64,000 nucleotides of DNA from Photobacterium alginatilyticum (GTDB taxonomy: Bacteria; Pseudomonadota; Gammaproteobacteria; Enterobacterales; Vibrionaceae), in NCBI RefSeq assembly GCF_009910675.1, contig NZ_RSEJ01000009.1, positions 124,001-188,000 on the forward strand. The letters run 5' to 3'. Position numbers and translations under genes: made by a program. Position 1 is the first letter of the stretch. The number at the start of each line of letters is the position of its first letter. The notes beneath the pieces were generated by a model, which searched no databases, was not told where the DNA came from, and saw nothing but the letters and a program-made list of their open reading frames with translations. This document shows positions 9,335-17,481 of this stretch, piece after piece.

Positions 9335-9713
9335 AATTGGCAGCCATACCTAATAAAATACCGGGGATCATCGCAGCCAGTGGCCAGAAATAAAGCCCGT
9401 TTTCACCCACCAGTTGCGTGATCCATACATCATCTACCCACCTGATCAGCACCCAGTAGCAACCCCAGTTTGGAATAAAACCTACACATGCGGTTAAGAG
9501 AGACTTGAACCATTGTCGCAGTGGTGCACTTTTTTCGGCACCTTTAAAAGTAAACTGACGATTACACCACCACGTAAACGATGCCGCGGCCCAAAATGCT
9601 GCCGCCCTTGCCGGTATTACCGGCAGCACTTCAGACAATAATGTCATTGTCGATACATCCACAACGAAGCCAAGCCCTCCTGACACCGCGAATTTTAGTA
9701 TTTTTTTATCCAT
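9291..9713 (-). CDS. GtrA family membrane protein
   Basis: This 140-residue protein, from the ATG at 9713 (MDKKILKFAVSGGLGF), has four predicted membrane helices and the family features KFAVSGGLGFVVD and RQFTFKG. A longer frame from 9752 adds 13 residues that do not match the family. GtrA proteins are thought to flip undecaprenyl-phosphate-linked sugars across the inner membrane, working with a GtrB enzyme and a periplasmic transferase. Both are present at 4750-7226 but on the other side of the regulator-kinase pair. Its 3' end overlaps the convergent kinase gene by 44 bases. Confidence 0.9.
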   Translation of the reverse strand: MDKKILKFAVSGGLGFVVDVSTMTLLSEVLPVIPARAAAFWAAASFTWWCNRQFTFKGAEKSAPLRQWFKSLLTACVGFIPNWGCYWVLIRWVDDVWITQLVGENGLYFWPLAAMIPGILLGMAANFSLAARWVYRPTLG

Positions 9714-9861
9714 TAAATCATATACACATCTATAACCTTGTCTGGCATACAAAGACTAGCCGTACACAAGTCAAAAAAAGGTAAAACTGACTCATTGCTA
9801 CATTCCTATATAACAACGTCACCAAAGAGCAAAAAAACACTTATTTTTCACGGCGACACGG

Positions 9862-9867
9862 TATAAT
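9862..9867 (+). promoter_or_regulatory. Candidate -10 element for the DUF368 gene
   Basis: A perfect TATAAT lies 44 bases before the ATG at 9911. The -35 region is poor. It argues against a longer protein starting at 9866. Confidence 0.4.
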
Positions 9868-9910
9868 GGCGGTAAGTTCTGCTATTCAATTATTCAGATT
9901 ACGGAAAACC

Positions 9911-10822
9911 ATGAGCAAAGTTTTTACCTTTCTAAAAGGCATGGCGATGGGTGCCGCTGACGTGGTGCCTGGCGTTTCAGGCGGTACAATCGCTTTTATT
10001 ACAGGGATCTACGATACACTACTTGAAAGTATTCGACGTGTTAACCCAAGCCTAATTGGCATTTGGCGGGACAAAGGCTTCAAGGCCGCTTTCGAGCATA
10101 TTAACGGGACATTTTTGATCTTGTTATTATCGGGCATTCTAACCAGTATCTTTACTCTGGCACGCATTATTACATGGATGCTGCATACTCATCCGATCCC
10201 GCTGTGGTCATTTTTCTTTGGCCTCATCATCGTCTCGGTGAACCATATGTTCAAACAAATCAAGCACTGGAAGCCCAATCGCTTTCTTTCGGTTGTGGCT
10301 GGTGCGATGTTTGCCTACGGAATTACAGTCCTGCACCCACTTAGCCTAGAGCCAACATTACTGAACACCCTTATCGCTGGCTCCATCGCTATTTGCGCCA
10401 TGATCCTACCCGGCATTTCAGGCAGTTTTATCCTGTTGCTACTGGGGATGTACACCCCTATCCTTGCAGCAGCCAAATCACTCGACATCGTAACACTTGG
10501 GACGTTTGCCTCCGGCTGTCTGCTGGGTCTATTAAGCTTCTCCCACGTTTTGTCCTGGGTACTTCGCCGCCATCGTGATATCGCCCTAACATTCCTGACG
10601 GGCTTAATGATAGGTACGCTCAGTAAAATTTGGCCTTGGAAAGAAACCTTGACCTGGAGAACAAATTCTAGTGGCCAGCAGGTTCCGTTGTTAGAGCAGA
10701 ACCTTTCGCCATTAAACTTTGAGCAAATTACCGGACAGCCTGCACTGCTAGGCTACGCCATTGCTGCAATGCTAGTGGGAATTGGTATTGTCTGGGCGCT
10801 TGAAAAAGTCGCTGAAAAATAA
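9911..10822 (+). CDS. DUF368 / PopT-like undecaprenyl phosphate translocase
   Basis: From the ATG at 9911 this is a 303-residue protein with eight or more membrane helices. The duplicated signature is clear: GAADVVPGVSGGTIAFITGIY near the start and CAMILPGISGSFILLLLGMY in the second half. DUF368 proteins, including the Vibrio cholerae member, have been described as translocases that return undecaprenyl phosphate to the cytoplasmic face. It is divergent from gtrA across about 200 bases, beside genes that use the same lipid carrier. The 9911 start is chosen because a TATAAT at 9862 sits just upstream and the extra 15 residues look unlike the family. Confidence 0.9.
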   Translation: MSKVFTFLKGMAMGAADVVPGVSGGTIAFITGIYDTLLESIRRVNPSLIGIWRDKGFKAAFEHINGTFLILLLSGILTSIFTLARIITWMLHTHPIPLWSFFFGLIIVSVNHMFKQIKHWKPNRFLSVVAGAMFAYGITVLHPLSLEPTLLNTLIAGSIAICAMILPGISGSFILLLLGMYTPILAAAKSLDIVTLGTFASGCLLGLLSFSHVLSWVLRRHRDIALTFLTGLMIGTLSKIWPWKETLTWRTNSSGQQVPLLEQNLSPLNFEQITGQPALLGYAIAAMLVGIGIVWALEKVAEK

Positions 10823-10834
10823 CTGCTTACTTCA

Positions 10835-10863
10835 CCTTGCCCTGCTTATCCGGGGCAAGGTTT
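10835..10863 (+). terminator. Terminator of the DUF368 gene
   Basis: The stem CCTTGCCC/GGGCAAGG (10835-10842 with 10853-10860) has a 10-base loop and only three T residues after it, so it may be a weak terminator. Confidence 0.6.
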
Positions 10864-10990
10864 ACACAATTCCCACGAACGAACAGCTTAACTTCAACGC
10901 CCCTCACAAAATTATCTCGTCACCAATTGCCCCCACTATTATCGTGATATCATTCACAAAGTCATTACAAGCACGGACCAAATGTAAATA

Positions 10991-11449
10991 ATGAAAAAGA
11001 GCACATGGAAGCCAATAGCCAACCTCGTATTTATCGTAGCCGTCGGTTGGGGCGGATACCAGGTGTCTGAAATCGGTAAAAACAAGACTGACAAGCAACA
11101 ACAGCAAATTGACTATTGTCAGCTCAGCACTCAAGTTTGTGAACAAAACAACGCATCTGTTACACTTGCTACTGATGTAATCAACCCAATGCAAAACACT
11201 GAAATCAATGTCCAATGGCCTGACTTACCGGCTGAAACCGATCATTTAGTACTCACATTGGAAGGTCATGAAATGATGATGGGCGTCTATCAGTTACAAT
11301 TATCACGCACCGCCAGCGGTGGGTTTTCTGGCGACCTGACACTCCCGTTTTGCACATCGGATGAAATGACTTGGCAAGGGAATATTAAGCCCTTGTCTGA
11401 CCAAGAAAAAATCACACCTATCAACGTTTCAATAAGGATGGTCAAGTGA
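10991..11449 (+). CDS. Membrane-anchored periplasmic protein, possible copper-handling partner of SCO
   Basis: This 152-residue protein has one N-terminal membrane helix (about 8-22) and a periplasmic beta-rich domain. I see EGHEMMMGVYQLQL at about 91-104, where His 93 and Met 95-97 could bind copper, and three Cys (about 43, 50, 121). The overall pattern recalls FixH-like or other periplasmic cytochrome-oxidase assembly proteins, but I do not recognise the family with certainty. Its stop overlaps the start of the SCO gene by four bases, so a shared role in metal delivery is a reasonable inference. Confidence 0.65.
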   Translation: MKKSTWKPIANLVFIVAVGWGGYQVSEIGKNKTDKQQQQIDYCQLSTQVCEQNNASVTLATDVINPMQNTEINVQWPDLPAETDHLVLTLEGHEMMMGVYQLQLSRTASGGFSGDLTLPFCTSDEMTWQGNIKPLSDQEKITPINVSIRMVK

Positions 11450-12033
11450 AGTTTCAGTGGATTGTACTCGCACTCGCACTTTCAGCAGGTTTAATTACCC
11501 AGTATATTGTTGGCTCCAAGGATCCTGCTTTAGCTGAAGCCAGTTACCCTATGAATATTCTTGAGAGCGGTCAAGAAGCTGTTGACCTTTATGACGAGGA
11601 AGACTCGCGTCTACGAGTTATCTACTTTGGCTATACCCACTGCCCTGATGTCTGTCCGACCTCATTGGCTGTACTTTCTGCTGCACTGAAAGAGCTCGAT
11701 AATAAACAACTGGAAAATCTCTGGCCTATTTTTATCACCCTGGATCCAGATCGTGATACTCCTGAGAAAAGTGCCGAGTACGCACAATATTTCCACAAAA
11801 ATATTATTGGAATGACAGGGACAGAACAACAAACAAAGGCACTCGCTGAGAAATATGGTGTTCTTTATATGCGAACTGAGTTAAAAGACTCTGCCCTTGA
11901 ATACGCTGTTGACCACAGCTCATATTTTTATTTCCTCAAACCTGACGGAACCTTGGTTGAAAAAGTTCAACATACATTGAATCCACAGATTATTGTCGAG
12001 ACGATAGAACGACTTTTATCCAAGACATCATAA
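11446..12033 (+). CDS. SCO/SenC family copper chaperone
   Basis: This 195-residue protein has an N-terminal signal anchor and a thioredoxin-like fold. The copper ligands are visible: THCPDVCP with Cys about 66 and 70, and VDHSSYFYF with His about 157. The DPDRDTPE loop is also typical. SCO proteins deliver copper to, or reduce the thiols of, the CuA site of cytochrome oxidase in the periplasm. The GTG start (GTGAAG) overlaps the upstream stop, so the two are translationally coupled. No oxidase genes lie nearby. Confidence 0.93.
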   Translation: MKFQWIVLALALSAGLITQYIVGSKDPALAEASYPMNILESGQEAVDLYDEEDSRLRVIYFGYTHCPDVCPTSLAVLSAALKELDNKQLENLWPIFITLDPDRDTPEKSAEYAQYFHKNIIGMTGTEQQTKALAEKYGVLYMRTELKDSALEYAVDHSSYFYFLKPDGTLVEKVQHTLNPQIIVETIERLLSKTS

Positions 12034-12055
12034 AATCAAATAACTAAGCTTTTAT

Positions 12056-12078
12056 ACCCGCTCCGGCGGGTTTTCTCG
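12056..12078 (+). terminator. Terminator of the SCO operon
   Basis: The stem ACCCGC/GCGGGT with loop TCCG is followed by TTTCTCGTTTTT. Confidence 0.85.
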
Positions 12079-12211
12079 TTTTTGAGAGACCTTTTTTAGC
12101 TATAAATAGGTGACAAAGAAGAAATTTGAGCAGCATATGCCATACTAATTCTGCCGACTGATAACATTTAACACTCGGTCTGTAGTGGCAAACAAAGGAG
12201 AAGAAAGAAAA

Positions 12212-12475
12212 ATGAACCGTTCATTATCTATCCTTACCGGTATTATTCTGAGTGCGACACTGATTGGTTGTTCAAGCTCAGATGAAGTTGATCAAATGCA
12301 GCAACTTACCAACAAAGTAGATATGCTCTCTGATCAGGTAGGTGCTCTGCAAAGTCAGCAAGATCAAATGGCAGGTGCAGTTAATGATGCACGTGCTGCT
12401 TCTGACGCAGCGTATCAAGAAGCAATGCGAGCGAACCAGCGAATCGATAATATCGCGAGTTCGTACAGCAAATAA
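12212..12475 (+). CDS. lpp: Major outer-membrane lipoprotein Lpp (Braun type)
   Basis: From the ATG at 12212, after an AAAGGAG at 12194-12200, the protein has 87 residues. It has a short signal peptide ending in LIGC (lipobox), then a continuous heptad-patterned helix rich in Gln, Asp and Ala, and a C-terminal Lys (SSYSK). In Lpp this Lys is joined to peptidoglycan and ties the outer membrane to the wall. A longer frame from 12185 starts at a GTG inside the leader and is rejected. The gene is single and closed by a strong terminator, as expected for a very highly expressed gene. Confidence 0.93.
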   Translation: MNRSLSILTGIILSATLIGCSSSDEVDQMQQLTNKVDMLSDQVGALQSQQDQMAGAVNDARAASDAAYQEAMRANQRIDNIASSYSK

Positions 12476-12483
12476 ATCAAAAA

Positions 12484-12510
12484 GTGGCGCTTCTTGCGCC
12501 ACTCCTTTTA
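12484..12510 (+). terminator. Terminator of lpp
   Basis: The stem GTGGCGC/GCGCCAC (12484-12490 with 12496-12502) has a 5-base loop and is followed by TCCTTTTA. It is the usual strong lpp terminator and may also serve the convergent regulator. Confidence 0.85.
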
Positions 12511-12520
12511 TTTAGGTTGC

Positions 12521-13189
12521 TCAAACCACACCCACCGACTCAAGAAAACTATATCCTCTTCCTCGAACCGTTTTAATATGCTGCTTAGACAAGCCAGACT
12601 GCACCATCTTACGACGAATGTTACTTATGTGCATATCAAGATTACGATCAAAAGGGCTTAACTCCTTTTTGAGCACTTCCTTTTGTAACTCTGCTTTTGA
12701 TACCACAACACCGTGCTGGTTTATCAAATACTCGATAAGTTCAGACTCAGTCCCCGTTAAAGGCAACCGAGAAATCTGCTGGCTAAGATCTGTTTGGCAA
12801 TGATTAATACTCTGCCTCTGACGTTCCAGGCCGACACGCCTCAATATTACAGTAATACGCGCTAATAATTCAGGCACCCGAAAAGGTTTTGCTAGATATT
12901 GATCAGCACCGGCCTGCAACCCCTCTAACATTGAAGGTTCATCGCCTAACGCCGTCAGCATCATTATTGGTGTAGCAAATCGCTGGCAAACTCGGCGAGC
13001 AACCTGCAGGCCATCAATGTTAGGCAACATCACATCAAGCAAAACAAGATCAACGGCATTACTCTGCATGTATGCGAGTGCATTTTCACCACAATGCTCG
13101 CAATGAACATCATAGCCTTCTTCAGTCAGTACTTCTTTTAGCAATTCACACAGTTGAATATCATCATCAACAACTAGGATCTGGGACAC
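12521..13189 (-). CDS. OmpR-family response regulator, apparently orphan (CpxR-like)
   Basis: This 222-residue regulator has receiver residues D9/D10, Asp 52 (LLDVMLP), a Thr in MLTAL and Lys in LAKPF, then a winged-helix domain ending KTVRGRGYSFL. It resembles the CpxR branch. The start is a GTG (GTGTCCCAG) with a weak ribosome-binding site. No kinase gene lies next to it: lpp is convergent on one side and a 630-base non-coding region lies upstream, so its kinase must be elsewhere. Confidence 0.88.
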   Translation of the reverse strand: MSQILVVDDDIQLCELLKEVLTEEGYDVHCEHCGENALAYMQSNAVDLVLLDVMLPNIDGLQVARRVCQRFATPIMMLTALGDEPSMLEGLQAGADQYLAKPFRVPELLARITVILRRVGLERQRQSINHCQTDLSQQISRLPLTGTESELIEYLINQHGVVVSKAELQKEVLKKELSPFDRNLDMHISNIRRKMVQSGLSKQHIKTVRGRGYSFLESVGVV

Positions 13190-13423
13190 AAACTAACACC
13201 CAAAGAAAAACAATTCGCATTATTATCCTTATTGTCATTTAGTTCAATAATGATAACAAAAATACTTATTCCACCTTTTTAAGTGGACAAAAACTCCGCA
13301 GCCGTCCCCGCTTGTCTATGCCGATTTATCCAGCCCGATAGCTTAACAAAGCTAGCTATACTTAGCGTTCAACACTCATTTCATATCGCCTTATTTGAAA
13401 AAATTATTGACGTTTTTTTGATA

Positions 13424-13437
13424 TTGAACTAAATCAA
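13424..13437 (+). promoter_or_regulatory. FNR/CRP-family-like site
   Basis: The sequence TTGAACTAAATCAA matches TTGAT-N4-ATCAA at 9 of 10 fixed positions. Function is unproven. It lies 380 bases upstream of codA. Confidence 0.35.
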
Positions 13438-13529
13438 TCTATCTGAGATTACATGACTTTTTCATTACGTACAGTATTGACTTTGTTGAATCCGGCATGG
13501 GGATTAGGCTCAAAGCATTTCCCACAGAG

Positions 13530-13566
13530 TTATTCACAGCTTCTGTGGATAAACAATTTATCCCCA
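13530..13566. promoter_or_regulatory. Cluster of three DnaA-box-like sites
   Basis: TTATTCACA (13530-13538), TGTGGATAA (13544-13552, the reverse of the perfect box TTATCCACA) and TTATCCCCA (13558-13566) fall within 37 bases. The first two match TTATNCACA exactly. They sit in a non-coding region far from any recognised replication gene. Confidence 0.6.
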
Positions 13567-13818
13567 GCCCAATATCAAAGTCATACAACGAAAAAAACGT
13601 TGCAAAATACCTACTTTTAGCGGGTTCTCTGCTGATTGATACTCTACCTTATAAAAGTAGATACAACGTACCATCTCACAATTAACGGTAATATCATTGC
13701 AGACTGCCTTAAAAACCATCATTGTCATAAGGACTTTGCTAATACTGAATTCAAACAGCCTACTGGACAGCTATCACCAGTGTAGCCCTTGGCGACTAAA
13801 GTATAAGGATTCGTTGAG

Positions 13819-15105
13819 ATGCATACATCAGACATACTCATTCAAAATATTTTGCTACAAAACAAGGAAGACCTGCATCAAATTCTGATTGAAAGTGGTC
13901 AGTTCAAAACAATAGCTCCAATGAGTAAAGCGCTAGACCACACCTGTAAAGTACTTGATGGCGAAGGAGGCATGGCAATTGCCCCATTTTGCGAGCCGCA
14001 TGTCCATTTAGATACCACGCAAACAGCAGGTGAACCAAGCTGGAATATTTCCGGAACATTGTTCGAAGGTATCGAGCGCTGGGCGGAAAGAAAGTCCATG
14101 CTATCTCTTGAGGATGTAAAACAACGAGCCAAGCAAACGCTAAAATGGCAAATTGCCAATGGTGTCCAGCATGTACGCACCCATGTCGACGTTTCTGATC
14201 CAACACTGATAGCGCTAAAAGCGATGCTTGAAGTCAAAGAGGAAATGAAGCAATGGGTTGATATCCAAATTGTTGCTTTTCCTCAAGAGGGCATACTCTC
14301 CTACCCTAACGGCAAAGAATTACTCGAAGAAGCAGTGAAACTTGGCGCTGATGTGATTGGCGCGATTCCCCATTTTGAATTCACGCGCGAGTATGGCGTT
14401 GAATCGCTACACTACGTATTTGAACTCGCCCGCAAGTACGACCGACTTATTGATGTGCACTGCGATGAAATTGATGATGAGCAATCACGTTTTGTTGAAA
14501 CACTGGCCGCCCTGGCTCATAAATTCGAAATGGGAAACAAGGTAACAGCCAGCCATACAACCGCCATGCACTCATACAACGGCGCCTACGCTTCACGCTT
14601 ATTTCGTTTGCTAAAAATGTCGGGTATCAGCTTCGTTGCCAACCCTCTGGTGAATATTCACCTACAGGGCCGCTTTGATGATTACCCCAAACGACGTGGT
14701 ATTACCCGGGTCAAAGAAATGCTGACGGCTGATATCAATGTCTGCTTTGGCCACGATGATGTCTTTGACCCGTGGTATCCACTTGGCACAGCAAACATGA
14801 TGCAGGTGCTCCATATGGGGTTACATATATGCCAGGTAATGGGTTACGACCAAATCAACAATTCACTGGCTTTAATTAGCACTAACTCAGCGCGTACGCT
14901 TAATATCCAACACCACTATGGTATTGAAGAAGGCAAGCCAGGTAACCTGCTGATCTTACCTGCTGAGAATGGTTTTGATGCTGTTCGTCGCCAGGTCCCG
15001 GTGCGGTATTCAGTCCGTCAAGGCAAGATAATTGCACAAACTCAACCTGCAACGACACAAATTTGCCTAGGAGAAAACAGCGAAGAAGTGACTTTCCGCC
15101 GATAG
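13819..15105 (+). CDS. codA: Cytosine deaminase
   Basis: This 428-residue protein closely resembles E. coli CodA along its whole length. It should convert cytosine to uracil and ammonia in pyrimidine salvage. The metal and catalytic residues fall at the same numbers as in E. coli: His 61 and His 63 (EPHVHLD), His 214 and Glu 217 (DVHCDE) and Asp 313 (GHDD). No codB permease gene is adjacent, unlike the E. coli codBA operon, so cytosine uptake must be encoded elsewhere. It ends in a strong shared terminator. Confidence 0.96.
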   Translation: MHTSDILIQNILLQNKEDLHQILIESGQFKTIAPMSKALDHTCKVLDGEGGMAIAPFCEPHVHLDTTQTAGEPSWNISGTLFEGIERWAERKSMLSLEDVKQRAKQTLKWQIANGVQHVRTHVDVSDPTLIALKAMLEVKEEMKQWVDIQIVAFPQEGILSYPNGKELLEEAVKLGADVIGAIPHFEFTREYGVESLHYVFELARKYDRLIDVHCDEIDDEQSRFVETLAALAHKFEMGNKVTASHTTAMHSYNGAYASRLFRLLKMSGISFVANPLVNIHLQGRFDDYPKRRGITRVKEMLTADINVCFGHDDVFDPWYPLGTANMMQVLHMGLHICQVMGYDQINNSLALISTNSARTLNIQHHYGIEEGKPGNLLILPAENGFDAVRRQVPVRYSVRQGKIIAQTQPATTQICLGENSEEVTFRR

Positions 15106-15115
15106 CTACTATTGT

Positions 15116-15151
15116 GAATAAAGCCACCGTTCCATTTTGGTGGCTTTATTC
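15116..15151. terminator. Bidirectional terminator between codA and the protease
   Basis: A perfect 13-bp stem (15116-15128 with 15139-15151) holds a 10-base loop. The A/T pairs at the stem base can act as T runs in both directions. Confidence 0.9.
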
Positions 15152-15158
15152 GAATCAC

Positions 15159-16466
15159 TTACCCTTCTCTAATCCCTGCCCCGCAACGAGCCCAGCAAGC
15201 AATAATCATCAATAATATCACCCCCCAGGCGCTTGCTCCGCCACTGGCTGACTTCAAATTGCAGTTATTGTGTGAAATACCAGAAGAGTTAAGGTTACAG
15301 TCACTATTAACAAGCTCATCTTCTTTTCCGTCACCGGAGCCTGTATTACCACCAGAGCCCGTAACACTACCGGATTCTGCATCACCACCCGAATCATCTG
15401 TACTTCCCTCTGGCGATGTCGAAGAGGATTCTTCGGCTGTAATAAAGTCGGGCTTGGTAACTGGCTTTTCAGGGATGGAACCGACAATCGATAGAATCCA
15501 AGGATAATAGGTGCCAATCCGTGTATAAAAACTAGGACGCACAAGCGAGCCACAAACCAGCTTACCTATAGGGCCACCGCTGACAATACCAAACTGCACC
15601 CATTCTCCCAGCTCATTCTGTGCTCTTAGAGGCCCGCCACTATCTCCCTTGCATGAATCCGAGCCAAATTCCAGCGAATTACCATCGCTATCAAAAATGA
15701 CCGATGGCGGTAGCGTACAGATCTTTGTTCTGTTCATTGGGCTATCAATGATGTAATGAGCGTCGTTTCCAAGCTCTAGACGAGTAAAACATTCATCCAT
15801 TGGAACAAATGATAGCTTAGCTTCCAGCAATCTTTTTGATACCCCACCTCCATTTGTCTGAGTTGATCCCCAACCGGATACTTTTGTATTCTCAGGTCGT
15901 TCTTTATCAGACCACTGCAACCCTAACTGAATATCGAGTTCATCAGCATCTTTATCCGTTGCCAGAGCAACATGATTAATATTCACAGAGAAAGGCTTAT
16001 CAACTCGCAATAAAGCTAGGTCATTCTCTAATGCCGTACTGATCACCTCGGTAAGCATAGAGCCATCAGGCTGGAGGGTTTCTTTGAGAATGATCTGGGG
16101 GGAGTATTTGGGATAAACGACAACATGAGAAACCGCGTATAACGTTGCAACGTCTTCAACAACACTACTTGTTGTCCCTACCATCACACTCAACTGACTG
16201 GGAGGAATCACGATAAACTTACCATCATCCCCCTGTCGAACAACACAATGTGCGGCAGTAAGCACCCAGCGTTGGTTAACAACGGTTCCGCCGCAAGTAT
16301 GGCTTAGCTGATTTGAACTTAGACGAATCGAGGCCATCCAGCTATAGTCTTGACTAGGTTTAACGGGCGTGCCACCGACTACATAACCAGTAACATCTGA
16401 AGCTATTGCCTGGCCAATATATAACAGGCATAAGCCTATTGAGGCGAGTAAGTGCCTAACTGTCAT
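15159..16466 (-). CDS. Secreted trypsin-like serine protease with GlyGly-CTERM sorting tail
   Basis: From the ATG at 16466 (GGGGA upstream) this is 435 residues; a TTG at 16475 is the longer alternative. Numbered from the TTG, a signal peptide (about 1-26) precedes VVGGTPVKP, the activation-type N-terminus, then His 76 (TAAHC), Asp 152 (NDLALL) and Ser 279 (CKGDSGGPL). Asp 273, six before the serine, predicts cleavage after Lys or Arg. A Ser/Gly/Asp-rich linker leads to ASGGASAWG, a hydrophobic helix and basic residues: the GlyGly-CTERM signal cut by rhombosortase after type II secretion. It resembles the Ves proteases of Vibrio. Confidence 0.94.
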   Translation of the reverse strand: MTVRHLLASIGLCLLYIGQAIASDVTGYVVGGTPVKPSQDYSWMASIRLSSNQLSHTCGGTVVNQRWVLTAAHCVVRQGDDGKFIVIPPSQLSVMVGTTSSVVEDVATLYAVSHVVVYPKYSPQIILKETLQPDGSMLTEVISTALENDLALLRVDKPFSVNINHVALATDKDADELDIQLGLQWSDKERPENTKVSGWGSTQTNGGGVSKRLLEAKLSFVPMDECFTRLELGNDAHYIIDSPMNRTKICTLPPSVIFDSDGNSLEFGSDSCKGDSGGPLRAQNELGEWVQFGIVSGGPIGKLVCGSLVRPSFYTRIGTYYPWILSIVGSIPEKPVTKPDFITAEESSSTSPEGSTDDSGGDAESGSVTGSGGNTGSGDGKEDELVNSDCNLNSSGISHNNCNLKSASGGASAWGVILLMIIACWARCGAGIREG

Positions 16467-16686
16467 TACGTTCAATCCCCGGCAAATAAAAGCAGTAATT
16501 TACCAATGGATATAAAAGTGAATATGAGAAAAAAGATGTTATGCGAGGATATTCGAATTAATTTACCCCGTAACATAAGTAAGCAACATTTATCAGTTAA
16601 TCTGATCCAATTTTATTGTTTACCTTTCGAACATTAATAACGCTGGGCTTGTGAAACAAACCCAGTCTTCCAAAGCAACGCTCCCG

Positions 16687-17184
16687 TTAGAGTGCCTGAA
16701 GTGAGGCACAGCTTACTTCTTTATAAGCAATATCCACGTACAGCCCACCAACTTCAGCGGCTAATTTAGGATAAAATCCATTGCTTGACGCCGTTTTAAC
16801 TTTATCAAGATCAATCGTATAAACCGCCAAACCGAGCATATTAATCTCACTCGGCAGGCAGCTGCTTGAATTTCCGCTTTGGAAGCAAACCTGATCAGTG
16901 ATATCAATTCTGCCGCAAGTCTCTCCCTCAACCGAGATTCCCAGATTTTCAAGTGTAGACTTTGAAGCAACTGGCAGACCGTCTGGCGACGTATTCCCCT
17001 GGCTTGCACTTGTAATTACAGCAATGTCGTAGTAACCGGGATCCAATGTTCCTAGCTTACTGGCTACCTGCGCCCCCGTAACCGTAAACACTTTAGTATT
17101 CCCTTGCGCTAAATCTTTGACATCATCTTCATCACAGCCCGCCAAAGCAAGTATAGATAGTAAAAAAACAGCCTTCTTCATCAC
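16687..17184 (-). CDS. Predicted lipoprotein of unknown function
   Basis: This 165-residue protein has a signal peptide ending LALAGC, a clear lipobox, followed by DEDD, so outer- or inner-membrane anchoring is expected. The mature part has four or more Cys that could form disulphides (about residues 90, 99, 108 and 159) and a mixed beta pattern. I do not recognise the family. It lies 220 bases upstream of the GlyGly-CTERM protease in the same direction, but with its own gap, so co-transcription is uncertain. Confidence 0.65.
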   Translation of the reverse strand: MMKKAVFLLSILALAGCDEDDVKDLAQGNTKVFTVTGAQVASKLGTLDPGYYDIAVITSASQGNTSPDGLPVASKSTLENLGISVEGETCGRIDITDQVCFQSGNSSSCLPSEINMLGLAVYTIDLDKVKTASSNGFYPKLAAEVGGLYVDIAYKEVSCASLQAL

Positions 17185-17481
17185 TCGTCCCTACATCGTC
17201 TTATAATATTAATTTAAGGCAATTATGATTTTATCCTTATCTCTACATTATTACAGCCTTTCAACAACAATGAGCAAATAATTGATAGCTTAAGGCGGCT
17301 ATTTCTCTTCAACCAGGTCGCTCGATAACGGGCAAAAAACGACCAGCGCCGATAAAGATGTTCACTTACCATACAATTCACTATCTGCTTAGGCTTATTT
17401 GTGTGACCTAAAGCAGGATTTCTTTCCTTATCGAAAAATGCTGGCATAATAATGCCACAACAAATCTACGGACAAATCCCT

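Larger units (their letters stand above)
13190..13818. other. Long non-coding interval with several candidate protein-binding sites
   Basis: These 629 bases between the response regulator and codA contain no convincing gene. Two short frames (13497-13685, 13697-13888) lack ribosome-binding sites and family resemblance. The interval holds a FNR-like site at 13424-13437, three DnaA-box-like sites at 13530-13566 and several AT-rich runs. The last 190 bases form a leader to codA with no riboswitch class I recognise. Confidence 0.5.

Noticed and set aside
13246..13264. Fur-box-like sequence AATAATGATAACAAAAATA upstream of the orphan response regulator
   Set aside because: It matches only about 12-13 of 19 consensus positions, all in the first half, in very AT-rich DNA. 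Too weak to report as a site.
13630..13818. Possible riboswitch in the codA leader
   Set aside because: No purine, preQ1 or other aptamer signature could be matched. The region is left as an unexplained leader.
13497..13888. Two short open frames (62 and 63 codons) upstream of codA
   Set aside because: No ribosome-binding site, no family resemblance, and the second runs into codA in another frame. The DnaA-box cluster also lies in the first.
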